Source: Zonotrichia leucophrys gambelii (taxonomy: Eukaryota > Chordata > Aves > Passeriformes > Passerellidae). Taken from it: a stretch of 64,000 bases of DNA. The DNA lies in the NCBI RefSeq assembly GCF_028769735.1, contig NC_088178.1:12736857-12800856 (forward strand). The letters run 5' to 3'. The notes beneath the pieces were generated by a model. It saw nothing but the letters and a program-made list of their open reading frames with translations, had not been told where the DNA came from and ran no database searches. Made by a program: the position numbers and the translations under genes. Position 1 is the stretch's first letter, and every line of letters begins with the position of its first letter. Of this stretch, positions 26,901 to 38,950 are shown piece after piece.

Positions 26901-29900
26901 AGGAAGGGCCATCCCAGTGTGTACAGGTAAATGTCATCTGTCTCACCATTTGGATTTAAGCTAAGAGCTTCAAAAGAAATGAAATTTAAAGATCTGGTTA
27001 ACTTATACATTTAGGGATCTTGGTTCAAATTCAAGTAATAATTATGCTCCTTGTCTCATTGTATGTTTTGGCTGTTAATACACATATTTGGCCCAAACTC
27101 ATTATCTTTCCTGATATGTTGCTGACTTTAGGTCCTGATTCAACAGAGCACTTACATACAGACTAAAATAAATTGATTTAGGAAAGCATTTGTATTTGTG
27201 TTTAATCTTGGGCAGACATTCAACTTTCAAATCAATGGGACTTATGAAGAGCCCTGACCTTTGGGTCTAAATATTTGCCAAATCAGTGCACTGATAGAAA
27301 TATATTGGATAAGATACATGTCTAATCAGAATTTTAGTCCCTACTTTCATGGGTAAATACCCATAGATAACACATTATTCCGCTCAAGAAATCCATTTTA
27401 TAGAATTTATCAGAAAGCCTTAAGTCACGTTTTCTGTTTATGTCAAAAATACCAGATGAACAGTGTCAGTCCTTGATAGTGTATCTGTAATATTCTTCAA
27501 ATAAATAAACGTCAGGAAAAGTGCTGACACAAAAGGGCATTCATAATTATTTACCAATACCTTCTCAATTCCCTAGCATGTGGCAATCCTTTGGAGAGCA
27601 GGAAGGTGGAATGCCCCACAGACTTGAAGAAAATTGCATATGAAATATCATGGGAAACTCTTCTCTAAAACCAGCATTTATAAGGGTCATTTATATACAC
27701 ATGGAATTTTGAGAGATATTTTTATTAGAGGATGAAGGCAGCCAGGGTAAAACCATGGATGTTTCTGGTATCACAGTGTAGAGGTTATACAAGTGCACCT
27801 ATTGCCAAATCTATGAGATTAGAAGAAGCAGATGCTAAAATAATTGATGCTATGATTCTATGAAATAAAATTATCTTCTTGCTGTTCTTAAAAGAATATT
27901 CACATTTAGGTTTTCTTTATTATGCTAATAAGAAGGCAAACAGAGGCTGTCAAACATTGTTTATAGAGTGGAAACATATAAAAGGAGAAGTAGATTACAA
28001 TAGGTCCCATCATATCATGTAATTTGAAGAGTGATGAGTATGAATGTCATAAGAAGATGGAGGAAAAATCAATGGGTGCCACATCTGTACAACCATAGGG
28101 CAATACTGTGATCCACATTATCCCACTGGGTTCTGTGGGCAGAGTTTGGGAATAGTGCACAAAAAGCAGCTGTTGAGTGTTCACCTGGCTCACACAATCA
28201 CATGGATCTATCCTAATGCTGCCTACACTCACTTTGGAGGGGGTGAGTCAGGAATTTGGAGCTGCTGTATTGTACACACTGCATGCAGGCTCTGGAGCAA
28301 GGCCCATTTGAGCAAGGGGCAGACTGCAAGGGGAAAGCACAAGGGTCTTATCCTCCTCTATGACTCTCACATTACAAAAATAAATTATTAAAAGCTCAAT
28401 CTCCCTTTTGCATCTACTGTGACCCAGGGGAGGGGAAGATTACAACAAATACAAAACAGTCACTGCCTCTGATAGGCATTTCCATATTAAGGCATGAGTT
28501 GGAGCTAAATTTGCTAATTTAAGTCACCTGCTCTCAATGAAATCAATTAGCGCCTAGCAGATGCAAAAGGATTATGAAGGTCAAGGTGAGCAGACATAGG
28601 TTCTTGGTGGATGAAAGGCACTTTCCAGAGTGGGGAGAGGATTTCTTTAATCAGTTCTTTAGTTTCTGCTGAAATTGTGCTGCTTTAGTGAACTTCATTC
28701 TAGAGGTATGTTTTGCAATTGATTTAAAGAATTTGGGGTTTCATGTTTTTTCACCTTTTCTGATACCTTTGCTTAGAGTGTAATAATGTTTTTTCTGTGC
28801 TGCATAGAACATACAGGTCATAGAAAAAAAATGTTCCCCCCTCTCTTCACTGTAGTAGTATCTACACTGTTATGTCTTTTGAGGAACTAGAAAAAGTACC
28901 AGCTCTGCTATCAAACATTATGCTTTTATGCCTATTCAGAGTTTTTCTCCTTTTTAACTGATAACGATTATGATTTGTATCTGAAAGTTACTTTGATGAA
29001 TCTGCCTTTTGACTTTATTTTTTGATTTTGCTTACCAATATTGGGTCAAGTTCTGAAATACAACAGATTTGCACTGAGTTTGTCAGAGATAGGCAGGCTT
29101 CTGAACTTCTAGATGCTTAACTTTATATCCTAGGCAATTTAGCTTTTTTCATTACCCTTTTTACTAAAGAAATGACTAGTGTACTCTTTTTCAAATGTGT
29201 AATATTAAGGAACATGCCAAGGCATGCTAATCATAAGGAAGAAAGTCCTACAGATGCTCAAATTCCTATGCTTTTAGCAACAGTTTAGCATCTATTACTG
29301 TAGTTCTCTCTGGAGCAAAAGAAGTTCATTGCAGGTTACACTGTATACACCTCAGACCCTGATGCAGCAGTCAAACTAAGGGCAGGTGAAATGTAACACA
29401 GATTATAGTAACTTGATAGGAAAGAAATAATTCTTAATGCTCATCCACAGAGGTGGGGAAATAAAAAACATTTCCCACTGCAAGCATATTTCTTTTTTTC
29501 CCCATGTTTACCTGGAAATTGTGAAATCACCTGAAATAAGCGGGTGTAAAGAACTCATTTGTATCTTGCATTGTGTTTGAATAATTTCATTATGTTCAAA
29601 GCATCTTTATTGGAAGGATGCTTGGTTATGAGTTTTGGGTTTTTTTCTTTCTTTTTTATTTTAAATTTTTAAAATTTTCCAGTCCTCTGGCTTTTCTCCA
29701 AGCAGGAGAATAATTCTAACTTATAGCAGATGTAGTCCATCCCTTAAGACTCAGGATCAATTAGACAGAAGGTGATTGTTCTCCTTAACATCCTAAGATT
29801 TACTTTGGTTTAAAAGTCAGCTTTGTATCCTGTAGACCCATTATTTACTAAAATAAATACTGCAAAAAGCAGCCATACTCTGCTTGAAAATTAACAAAAA

Positions 29901-32723
29901 CTAGCTTGACTTTCTACTCAAAGATAAACAGCTCATCACAGAGGAGTAAGAAAACAAAAGGCTCCTGATGCTATGACAGAGTTAAAAGCAAAAGTTCTGC
30001 ATGGATGATGGGCAAGTGAGCAAAGGGAATGAAGAACAGGTGGTAGAATGGCGAGAAGGGGAGGGGATAAAAAATGGGAAAGGTGTATTAAAGGCAAAAG
30101 CTTAGACTAAAGAAGCACATGCAGCCCCGGGGGTATGCCTGGGGCACTTCAAAAAAGTTATGAACAAAAATCCCAAACTCCACTGTGATGTATGTCTTGA
30201 TAACAGAAGTGGTATCTGTATTGTAGAAACTTCAGATACTCATGTAGGAATTGAGGCGTTATATACTAAAGCTTGGACCAAACAGACTTTTATTTTGAGT
30301 GCTTTTCTTCACTCTTTGTATTTGATATGGTAGAATAGCAACCATAAGCTTAGTTGGAAGCTTCAAGGCTTCTGTGGTGTAGTAAAACAGCCCTGACAGA
30401 GTTGAAATTCTGGACATAGATGTTCCCTTAAAATGGAACATGAAGGGTCTAGTTTGCCTTTTAAGTTGGCAATAGTTAATTGAGAAAGACTTTAATCAAT
30501 ACTTCATGTGATTTAAACCTGATGCAACCAAGTAGCCTGTCTCAGAAACTTTCCAACAGGGGTTTGCAATCTCCCTAGGACTCAATAGTATTTTGATGAA
30601 TAATATTTCTAGCAGGCTAATTTTCTTGCTAATTATCATCAAACACCTAGACAGACATTCTGCTGTAGTAGATATGCTTTGAAAAAACTAAAAGTCCCTT
30701 CAACATGGGCAAAAGGAAATTAAAAAATCATATATAAAGTGATATAAAGATTTTTAAATCTTAAAGCAGTTTTTCATTACAATATCTTGGTATTAAGATA
30801 CAACATCTTAGAGTTGATAGATAAAACACTCCCCATAATTGATTTTGTAATTAAAAGTCATATTCCATGGATAAGAGTCCTAAATTTTATATTTAAAAAT
30901 AAATTAGGTTGTAGAAATTCTAAATGGCAAACTGTGTTCTCCTCCAACCAAATGTGTTCTGACCAAAGGGATTCTATGAATTTTTGGTTTTGTTGAGTGC
31001 TTTATTTCCACTTTAAAGGAAAAAATAAACCCTACAATATAGCTTACCAAAATTCATGGATCTATAAAGAACTTTTGGCATGTAAGTCCCAAGTGTATCC
31101 TTCCTATTCCAAAACACTTTGGGGTTACGCTTAGTCAGAAATGTTTCTAGTTTTCACTTAATTCTGTACAAGTGCTATGAGATGGAGGAACAGACTTAAA
31201 AGGAAAAAAATTCTCACTGGAAGAAACAAAAGCAGGTATGTCTCTCTCTGCCATAGTCTGCATCCTTCCAAATCCCTTCTGCTGATGCTAAGGCTTGTCC
31301 CTCACAAGATCACAACTATGTCTGCAGTGAGCAGTACTTGCTTGGAGTTATGTTACTCAAGCAGTGCAAAATCAGATCCAAGGAAACTTGTGTTACTGGG
31401 ATCACTGGCTTTACTGGGAGCAGAGGGGGTTATCTTTAAACAGCTGGGATGTACTTGCAAAGCACAGAACCCCAGCTCAGAGCTGGCAGTTTGAGGAGAT
31501 GATGAGAGTAACAAGCAAGTGTACACCAAACAGATGGGCCAGCCAGGCTGTTACAAGGGGGTTCAGCTGCTGCCCTGGCTCTGTGTGTGGGAGCTCCTCA
31601 GCCAGGCAGCATTGTCAGCCTGTATTGACTTTGGCACTTACAATAACTTTCCTTGTAGGATTATGATTAATTTCTTCAGTGATTGAGAAAAAAGATTAAA
31701 AAATGGCCTTTTGAGTCCTATGATATTCTGCTCCTTTCAGGCTTATAACAAATATCCAGTGACAGTGATATACGTTCTGTCTGTAATAAGTGTGAAATTA
31801 CAAGTATGCATACATATATGCTCTCATTGTCAATATTTGACAAGTTTAAAAAAATATGTTTTGGCTATAGAAGCCACTGATGTAGGTGTTATGAGACATA
31901 TGGGAGGGGTCTTTCAAATTTTTGAAATACTTGAAGCAGGAATTTGCTGTGTGGGCTAAAAGGACTGTATCTGTGGCCCAGCCAGGTGGAGATCACACTT
32001 CCCTAGCTGGCCGTTGTGGCAGTGGTCCACCTAAGCATGCTGCAAAAAGGTGGAATGCAACATAGCCAAAAGTTGCTATAGCAATAGATTATTGTGCAGC
32101 TAGAGTAAAATCTTGGGTATGTACATACTGCAATGAAAGTGATAATTGGTTTGAATTTTTGGGAAGGAACTCTACTGGACATAATCTTAAAAAACACAAA
32201 GCTAATCAACCAAAAGTGGAAAAAAGCCAGAAGAACATAAACCCTTTTATTCATCTGTGTAAGAAGTGGGTAGTTCCACAGCACCATGATTTGTTTTTTT
32301 TCTCTTGCTAAAAGCTACCTTTTTGTGAGGTAACTGACACCCAGCATAATGCAGTACTTTTTTTGTCAGACATATCTTTCAATTTCTGTGGAAATTGTTG
32401 TTTTGCAGTGTGAGACTTATATGCAATACACAGTAAAGAAACACAAACACAAATTTAGGCATGAGATTAGACAATGTAATCTTGTTTTATTGCGGGGGGG
32501 GAGATTTTTTTTTTAAATCACGCTATATGTTCTATAGCAGTAGTAATTTTCAGTAGAAATAAGATGCCCTACATTTATGGATACTGTTTCTTATAAAGGG
32601 TTAATTTCCAAAAGGAATCTGGTTTAGCTCAGATTTTTTTTAAATCAAATTGATTCTGCTTGATTTGATGTAGTGATCTAATATGACCTTGATTAAATTA
32701 GAGAGAAAATGATGATGCAGACT
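20903..32723. other. Intergenic, no gene recognised
   Basis: AT-rich with locally dense TAAT and ATTA motifs (for example 22550-22960) and an octamer ATGCAAAT at 26392-26399 followed by an AT-rich stretch to about 26560. These have the look of conserved non-coding DNA near developmental loci, but conservation cannot be judged here. GC-richer patches at 23210-23440 and 24190-24560 carry only chance ORFs. Confidence 0.55.
25714..25738 (+). repeat. A25 homopolymer
   Basis: Run of 25 adenines. No AATAAA signal or recognisable retrocopy precedes it, so it is called a mononucleotide tract and not a poly(A) tail. Confidence 0.9.
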
Positions 32724-33330
32724 TGTGGAGGACCAGCAATGGGACATCACGCCATGATCAATGTGATCAAATAAGCCAATTTATTGCAAGAACAAGCTGT
32801 ATTTATGCTGTGTTCTACTGTTGACATGTCTCAAGCTAACACATGATGGGTTAAGCCTAACAGTGCACATGTCCCAAGCCTTCAGGTGGTTGGTTAATCA
32901 TCTTCCTTCATGTGTCCCAAGCCTTCAGCTGGTTAGTTAGTCTTCCTCCTTCATTCACTTTGCTGTGGTTTATTATTTTATCTTCATGCACTCTGTTGTG
33001 GTTTTTGCACTGTCTTCTTAGCTTGCCCCATATCCTGGATTGTTTTTCTCCTGAATAGGTTTTTCCTGTTTTTGAGCTATCAGGTATGCTGTAAAATTCT
33101 ACTCAGACCCTATAAAGGCTGGCTTGAGCACTATGTCCATTTTCCTGCAAAAATCCCTCAACATGGACTGTTTGTCCTATTGACAATTGCTACCTTAGGC
33201 AAGGATGGCAGTGAATTAATATCTTGCCCACATTTTGCAGGGACCTTGGCTAGGAATTAATTTTTTCTATTCACTTTGACCTTGCTATGAAGGCAATGGC
33301 TGCTGCTGCTTGTAAAGTTAGCCTATTTCA
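32724..33330 (-). mobile_element. Endogenous retrovirus LTR (solo LTR likely), minus strand; distal border uncertain
   Basis: Read on the minus strand, the segment ends in ...gtcctccaca at 32724, the TG/CA-type terminus expected of an LTR. Just upstream (minus sense) are AATAAA (32780-32785 on the plus strand as TTTATT) and a TATA-like ATAAATA (32800-32806). This close TATA then AATAAA spacing resembles avian alpharetrovirus-type LTRs. Three tandem 43-bp units lie in the inferred U3. I see no gag, pol or env similarity nearby, so this looks like a solo LTR. The other terminus and target-site duplication could not be located: the candidate duplication next to 32724 (cagact) has no clear partner. 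The stated right border is a guess. Confidence 0.6.
32828..32956 (-). repeat. Three tandem 43-bp units in the LTR U3
   Basis: The motif gtcccaagccttcag recurs with a 43-base period: units start at 32828 (gtctcaagc, most diverged), 32871 and 32914. The last two share gtcccaagccttcag, ctggt/gtggt, ggttag/ggttaa and tcttcc blocks. The first keeps only its opening and spacing. They lie upstream of the inferred LTR promoter, the position of retroviral enhancer duplications. Confidence 0.75.
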
Positions 33331-36300
33331 CTGGTTCAGAAATAGCTACAGGAACTCACTCAAAACAGCCCAAGACAGATGACTGGCTTGCCATCTTGCC
33401 ATCAGCCTAGCAGTTCACCAAGGACATAGGGAGGTACCAGAAGTAATTTATATTATTTCAACATCAGTTCTCCAGTCAACAGCTGAGACTTTGAATAGTC
33501 TTTACACATCATCTCACACCAGCAGTTGGGGGCTACAGCTACATCTGAGATTATAAGTGGAAATTTGCTTTCTTCTCTGCAATGTAAAGGTCCTGGGTGA
33601 AAGTAATCTATCTATATAGCAAGGTAGGGAAGAGATTTTTCTTGAACTGTCCCATGGAAAACCTGTTTAAGTGTTTGTTTCCTTTATCCTATTTGATGAA
33701 AGCTAGAGAGCAAAAGTTGTGCTGGTTAATGCTTTGGAAGATTCTGTTTTATTTTCATAAAGTACTATGTTACTTTACAGCAAAATTTTATAAACTGTAA
33801 AGCAATGTAGAACTTTTTTTCTTCAGCAATATTTCATTTCATGGCTTAAACAATGCACATTAATTGTGTCTGTTAGTGCTGATGGCTGTTAAATACTATT
33901 ACAAAATTCAAGTTCCAACTGAGGTTTGTTGCACCTGAGCACTGTAAGAGACCTGTATAAGACAATAGCCTCTATTAGAAAAATATTTTCAATATATAGT
34001 CTTTTAACTGTGTTTAAATCTTCCTCAACCCTTAGTGTGGGGAGGTTTACTTGATTCTTAGTGTTTGTCTGTCAACCCAGGAAAGCTGAGACCCTCAGAG
34101 CAGTAAAAGCCCAGCACATCAATTCAGCAATTCTCAGGCTTAGTAATAAATATAGAATTTGTCTATAGATGTCATCGCTGGAGACTGGAGGGGGAAAAAT
34201 GGCCAGATTTTTCCATCCCCTAAAATATCCTAATGAAACACTTAATGGCATTTAAATGGGAAAAAATATGCCAAGCCAGGAACAAGTCTTACTTTTTAGT
34301 ATTTCTTGGAATTGCATGGCAGTGGTTATCATAAGATGTTTGTGGTGTGAAAATATGTGGGTTCATTTTTCCTATTTTTTTTCCCCAAGATGATTATGTT
34401 GAAACTTGTGGTCCTCGCTACATCTTAGAAATTATTAAGCACTTTAGGAGACAAGCTTTTGTTTACACTGATACAGATGGCTGGAATAAATTAGTGGACT
34501 CACTAAAGAACAGCTCATTTGTAGTTTTAAATGCATTTGGGCCCACGTGGTGGCCATTTTGTTACTTATTCATCTATTTGTGCTTTACAGTTCCATGCCC
34601 AAAGGCTATGTCTGGCTAATGGTCAGAGCTTCCTCCTAACAGAATTTGTAATTATGTGTCTCTCACACTTAAAGAGCATTGGTACTCCTGCAGTGTGCCA
34701 TACCCTGGGTGATCCTGTAGCTGCCCTCTCTAAAGAGCACTGAGCAGTAAATCCAGCTGCAAACAAGTAGATTAGAAAGGCAGTGCACGTCTTCACTACT
34801 GTGAATGTTTTAAGTTGAGCATTTTCCCTAAAGTGGTGAAGAAATGCACAAACTTGTAATTACATACTGCATCATCAGTGCTGCTATTTGGGAGAGGTAG
34901 TCAGAGCAAGCTTCCCTAAATTAAGTCTTGAATTCAAGTCCTCCTGTATTGGATTAGGATGGGTGAGGACAAATGATGGCAGAGTTACTCTATGGCTCTT
35001 CACTTATGCACCTTTCAGAAACAGTACAGTAAAACCTCTCTTTTTCATACTTCAACTTTTTCATGTGTATACACTTGTTTCCTCCTTGCCACCAGTACAC
35101 TGAAGACATGCAGCACAAATCTCATGTTGATGAATCTGGCTCTGGAATCAGCAGCACTGCTTTCAGCTTTAACAGTGATTTACCTCATCCTGTTAAAATC
35201 ACCACCACTGCTACTATGACTCCTAGTATAAGGGAAAAAAATCAAAATAAATTTGAGAAGCTGATGTGGGCCTTCAGAGGCAGCTTGTATTCTTCATGGC
35301 ATTTTCTTGCTAATCCCATTTCTCTTGGACTATGGGCATACTGGATATATCACCTTTAATTTGAATTTGGTTAAGCCAAACTAAGAGGGTAGAAGCAGCA
35401 AATAACTGAAGTACAAATCTTTGCGCTGTCATAAGTAGTAAGAAGGTAAAGTAGCAACTTGGATTCACTTCTGGCTTTCCCAAATCCCATGAATTTGACA
35501 GGTGAACTTGCTTATGTGTAATGAGCTATCAGGATAGCTAAATCAGGCATTCAGATGTTGGGAGATGATAGATGTGAGAGTGTAACCATCACTCTTCATC
35601 ATATGCAATGAGGGAGGAACCCAATCCTGGAATAAAAATAGTGTGGGATTAAAGAGTGCCCACTGAGTTCAAGGTACAACTACACAGCAAATCAAAGTCT
35701 GGAATGTCTGTGTCTAGTACTTGAAGTGACGTGAAGCAGGGGCAGTTTTGATGAAAATGTGGGGACTTGCTTGTACCACATACCAGTACATGGAGACCTC
35801 TAGGCTCTCTAATACATCACTGCCAGAATTTGAATGCTGAACTTTCAGAGTTTACAGTTTACCCTTTAAACCTGGAGATTAACTACTGCAGTGGCTGGAG
35901 GAGCAATCCTTTGTTTCAGATTGCAGGTTGTGTTCCTGGAACAGTTTGAAATTGAAGGACGTGGCTTTTCTCACCGTCTGCTGCCCTGCCCTCCTCTGCC
36001 CTCCCAATGAGGCAACCATTCCCAGCACAAGGCTGTAGCTGCTCCGGTAGCTGTGAGTGCCTGGAGCTTTTCTGAGAAAGTTCACATGCAATTATTTCTT
36101 TGGCATGTGAGCAAATTTTACCTGAAGAGCACCAGGAACAAAAGGTTAATGGCAATTTTTCAAAAGCCTATAACTCAACCAAGCCTCAACAGCATTTCAT
36201 GTCAGAATTGAAAGCTAAGTCTTTAGTATCCCTGCTCTGTTTCTGCTGCTTTAAAAATCCTGCTGGCAGGAGAAAAAAAATTAATATCAGAGGCTGAGCA

Positions 36301-38099
36301 CTTAATGAATAAAGGCCAAACTATATCTGGGTGGTGTAACACCTCTTACTAAAATTTCTTATGACTTCTTCTTTAGAGAAGATTAAATATTTGTATTTTG
36401 ATGCATATTTTGCATGTCTCCCTCTTTTCGTCCATTTCTTTCCTGAAACAAAGTTCAGCTGTAAACATGCTCAGTGCTGATAAAAGCACTATTTGCCACA
36501 GCTGAGAATCCAGGCTTCAGATGGGTGATCCATGCAAGGCCAGCTCTCCCAAACTGCTGGGAAAGATGACAAACAGCAGCAGGCTGATACAGACTGGCTG
36601 ACCGCCATACTTTAAAGACAGTAAACTGATTCTCAACAGAAACATGGAAACAGAAATAAGAGGAGCTGTGAGTTAAAGCAGAATATGGTGAGGTCTGAGA
36701 ACCCTGTTCTCTGACCTGTGTGTATTGACAGAGTAAGTTTTGCTTCATTTGCAGGATAATTTCTATTTCCATGAAATCTAAATTGTTTATTGGTTTCACT
36801 GGTAAAAAATCCTGTGGGTGTCAGGTTCATTTGAGTTGCTAGATTACATGGGGGTAACCAAGAATTTACACCTTGCAGAACAAGATAAAAGATGTGTATA
36901 ATGGAGAGTTCAGTGCCTGCTGCTCGTCTCTTCTAGGTAAATGCTCCTTTAGAACAAATGGAGGCAAACTCCAAGTGCTTGGTCACAAAGACGTTTATTT
37001 CATGTACACTGAAACATTCCTTGTGAAAATGACTTGCACAGTCAATATCCTGCTGTAGGTCAGGAGCAAACACAACTAGAAAACTCCAGCTAGCATCAGA
37101 CCACTGAGCTGCTCAGCAATGTCAATATTAGTGAAATGAACCAAAGACTCTTGGATTGGTTAGAGATAAGTACTAGCAATGAAGGAGATCCTGCTTCTGA
37201 TTCTCCTGCCAACACTTCAGCTGCTTTACATGGGTGATTGTAATCAGCAAGAATTGTTATGCAATAGTGCTGAAGCACAGACTTGAGAAAATATAGCTCT
37301 CACTTGAGGCACAAAAGACCATAACCTTATTTTTTCATGTATTACAAAGGAAAAAAAAAAAAAAAAAAGCAACTCCACTGGGCATCTCTAAACTGTTCAT
37401 TTACAGAGATGGAAAGAAATAAAATAATTACAAGGTAAAGAAAAATTTCCATGCTATTCTGTGAGAGGCATTATCTCTGGAGATGTGAAAGGAAAAGGCA
37501 AACCAATTCTCTACTGCGCCCAAAGGGTCACCAGTGTCCAGAAGCTACTTACAGTTTTCCAAGCTTTTTGTAAAGTAAATAGGAGTGGGAAGCTCTTGTA
37601 AATTTTTTAAAATGCTGTACTAAGGAGAGGATAATAAAAGCTAGCTGGATAAAATGAGTGTTGCAAAGAGAATAAAGAGCAGATCTGGGGTATGTTTTAA
37701 GAAGGAGAGGAAGAACCCAGGACGCCGCCTGGCATGCACATCGGAAAAAAAATAAAAGATTAGTTTTAACTCCTTTATCCTTGTGAAAAGGGGATAAATG
37801 TGCTCTTCTTTTGAGCAATCATAGATGGGGCTAAATGAAAGTGCACTGTAGAAACAGACGTTACAGTGGTTGGTTGGCTAGTTGGTTAGGGTGGTGTTGC
37901 TTCCCGAGGCGGAGAATACTTGCTTTCTTTTTAGGCCTGTTGCAGCGAAAATGTTTGTTTCCGTGATAACGTAAATATTGTGTTTCTAGTGTTAAACAAT
38001 TGCAATGTTTGGTAGGCTGTGACCTGGCCTTCGCGCACCACTCCCACCTGCTGGATGGATTCTGTGAGGGGAGTCTCCCAAGGGGGTGGGAAGGCTCGC
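33331..38099. other. Proximal upstream region of DPYD, nothing recognised
   Basis: AT-rich DNA between the LTR and the DPYD CpG island. Chance ORFs only, no repeat termini and no splice-linked exons identified. Confidence 0.55.
37351..37368 (+). repeat. A18 homopolymer
   Basis: Run of 18 adenines, 1.35 kb upstream of the DPYD start. No associated retrocopy seen. Confidence 0.9.
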
Positions 38100-38722
38100 T
38101 GTCCCTGCGGGGACAAGGGTGAAGGTCCAGGGACAGCCCAGGCCGGTGCTGCTGGGAAGGTCTAACGCTGGGAAGGGTCACCGCTCTTTGCTGGGCAGGA
38201 GGGCGACCCCAGGCGCAGCGGGGCTGGCTTCAGCCGCGGGGTGCAGGCTGCTCCTGTGGGATTGTCATGAGTGGATAAACACAGCCAGGGCAGCGTTTGG
38301 TTCTCCAGGCGCAGTTTCTCGTCCACCACCAGGGATGAGAGAGGCAGGGCCCCGGGGGTCGGGTGCGCACATGGGGCGAGGCACAGGGACCGTGAGGAGG
38401 GCGCAGCGGCGGGGCGCGGCCCCGGGCCGTTCCCGGCAGGGCGGTGTATGGGAAGCCCCGAGCAGCGCTGTTGCCGAGCCGCGTCCTCGCCACGTCCCCG
38501 CCGCTCGGTGGCCGCTGCCGCAGGCCTGAGGCGCGGGGCTCGGAGCCCTGCCGCCCCGCGGGACACCTGCCCTGCCCGGCGGGGCGGCCCCGGCCCGGCC
38601 CGGCGCGGGGGCGCCCGCCCACCTGGGCGTTGCTGCCCGGGCTGTCGGCTCCGCCTCTTCCCGCTCTCCGCTCCCTTCCACTCCGGGACTGCGGGGAGCT
38701 GGGGGAAGGAGGTGCGGACACC

Positions 38723-38761
38723 ATGGCTCGTGTGCTGAGCCGGGACCCGGTGGACATTGAG
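38723..38761 (+). CDS. DPYD: DPYD coding exon 1 (first 13 codons)
   Basis: Start of dihydropyrimidine dehydrogenase, the cytosolic NADPH-dependent enzyme that reduces uracil and thymine in the first step of pyrimidine breakdown. The exon reads MARVLSRDPVDIE and ends exactly at a codon boundary before a GT donor (gtaccc at 38762). From memory of the family, the human protein opens MAPVLSKDSADIE and its first coding exon is also 13 codons, ending in phase 0. The ATG has A at -3 and G at +4, a strong Kozak context, and no other ATG occurs in the preceding 120 bases. The frame stays open about 280 bases upstream, so the start rests on family match and Kozak context, not on an upstream stop. If intron 1 were retained, the frame would run only 12 more codons to a stop ending at 38800. 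The exon sits in a CpG island. Identity is secured by exon 2 continuing the same N-terminus. Confidence 0.93.
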
Positions 38762-38910
38762 GTACCCACTCGCCCTGCCGGGACGTGCGGCTCTCATTAG
38801 CGGGGAGGGGGCTGTGTCCGGCGGCGCCGGCGCCCGATAAAGTTTGGCGGCGTTAGGAAGTGCCTCGCCGCTGCCTGCCGGCGGTGCCCGGAGCCTCGTC
38901 CCGCCGCCCC

Positions 38911-38950
38911 TTTCCGTGCTGTGCCATGCTGTGCCGTACCGTGCCGTAAG
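38911..38950 (+). repeat. 10-bp tandem repeat, four units, just inside DPYD intron 1
   Basis: Four consecutive decamers in exact register: tttccgtgct, gtgccatgct, gtgccgtacc and gtgccgtaag. They share the core GTGCCGTGCT with one to four differences each. The array begins 150 bases after exon 1, inside the CpG island. Such short GC-rich arrays often vary in copy number, but nothing here shows function. Confidence 0.6.

Noticed and set aside
27850..27866. ctatgattctatgaa as a CR1 3' terminus
   Set aside because: The preceding sequence lacks the CR1 ggtcccttccaaccc block or any other CR1 text, so a chance match is more likely.
1..38100. miR-137 precursor expected upstream of DPYD by synteny
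   Set aside because: I searched for the mature sequence start ttattgcttaag and its CpG-containing end acgcgtag and found neither on the plus strand. Nearest look-alikes (near 19077 and 3227) diverge after a few bases.
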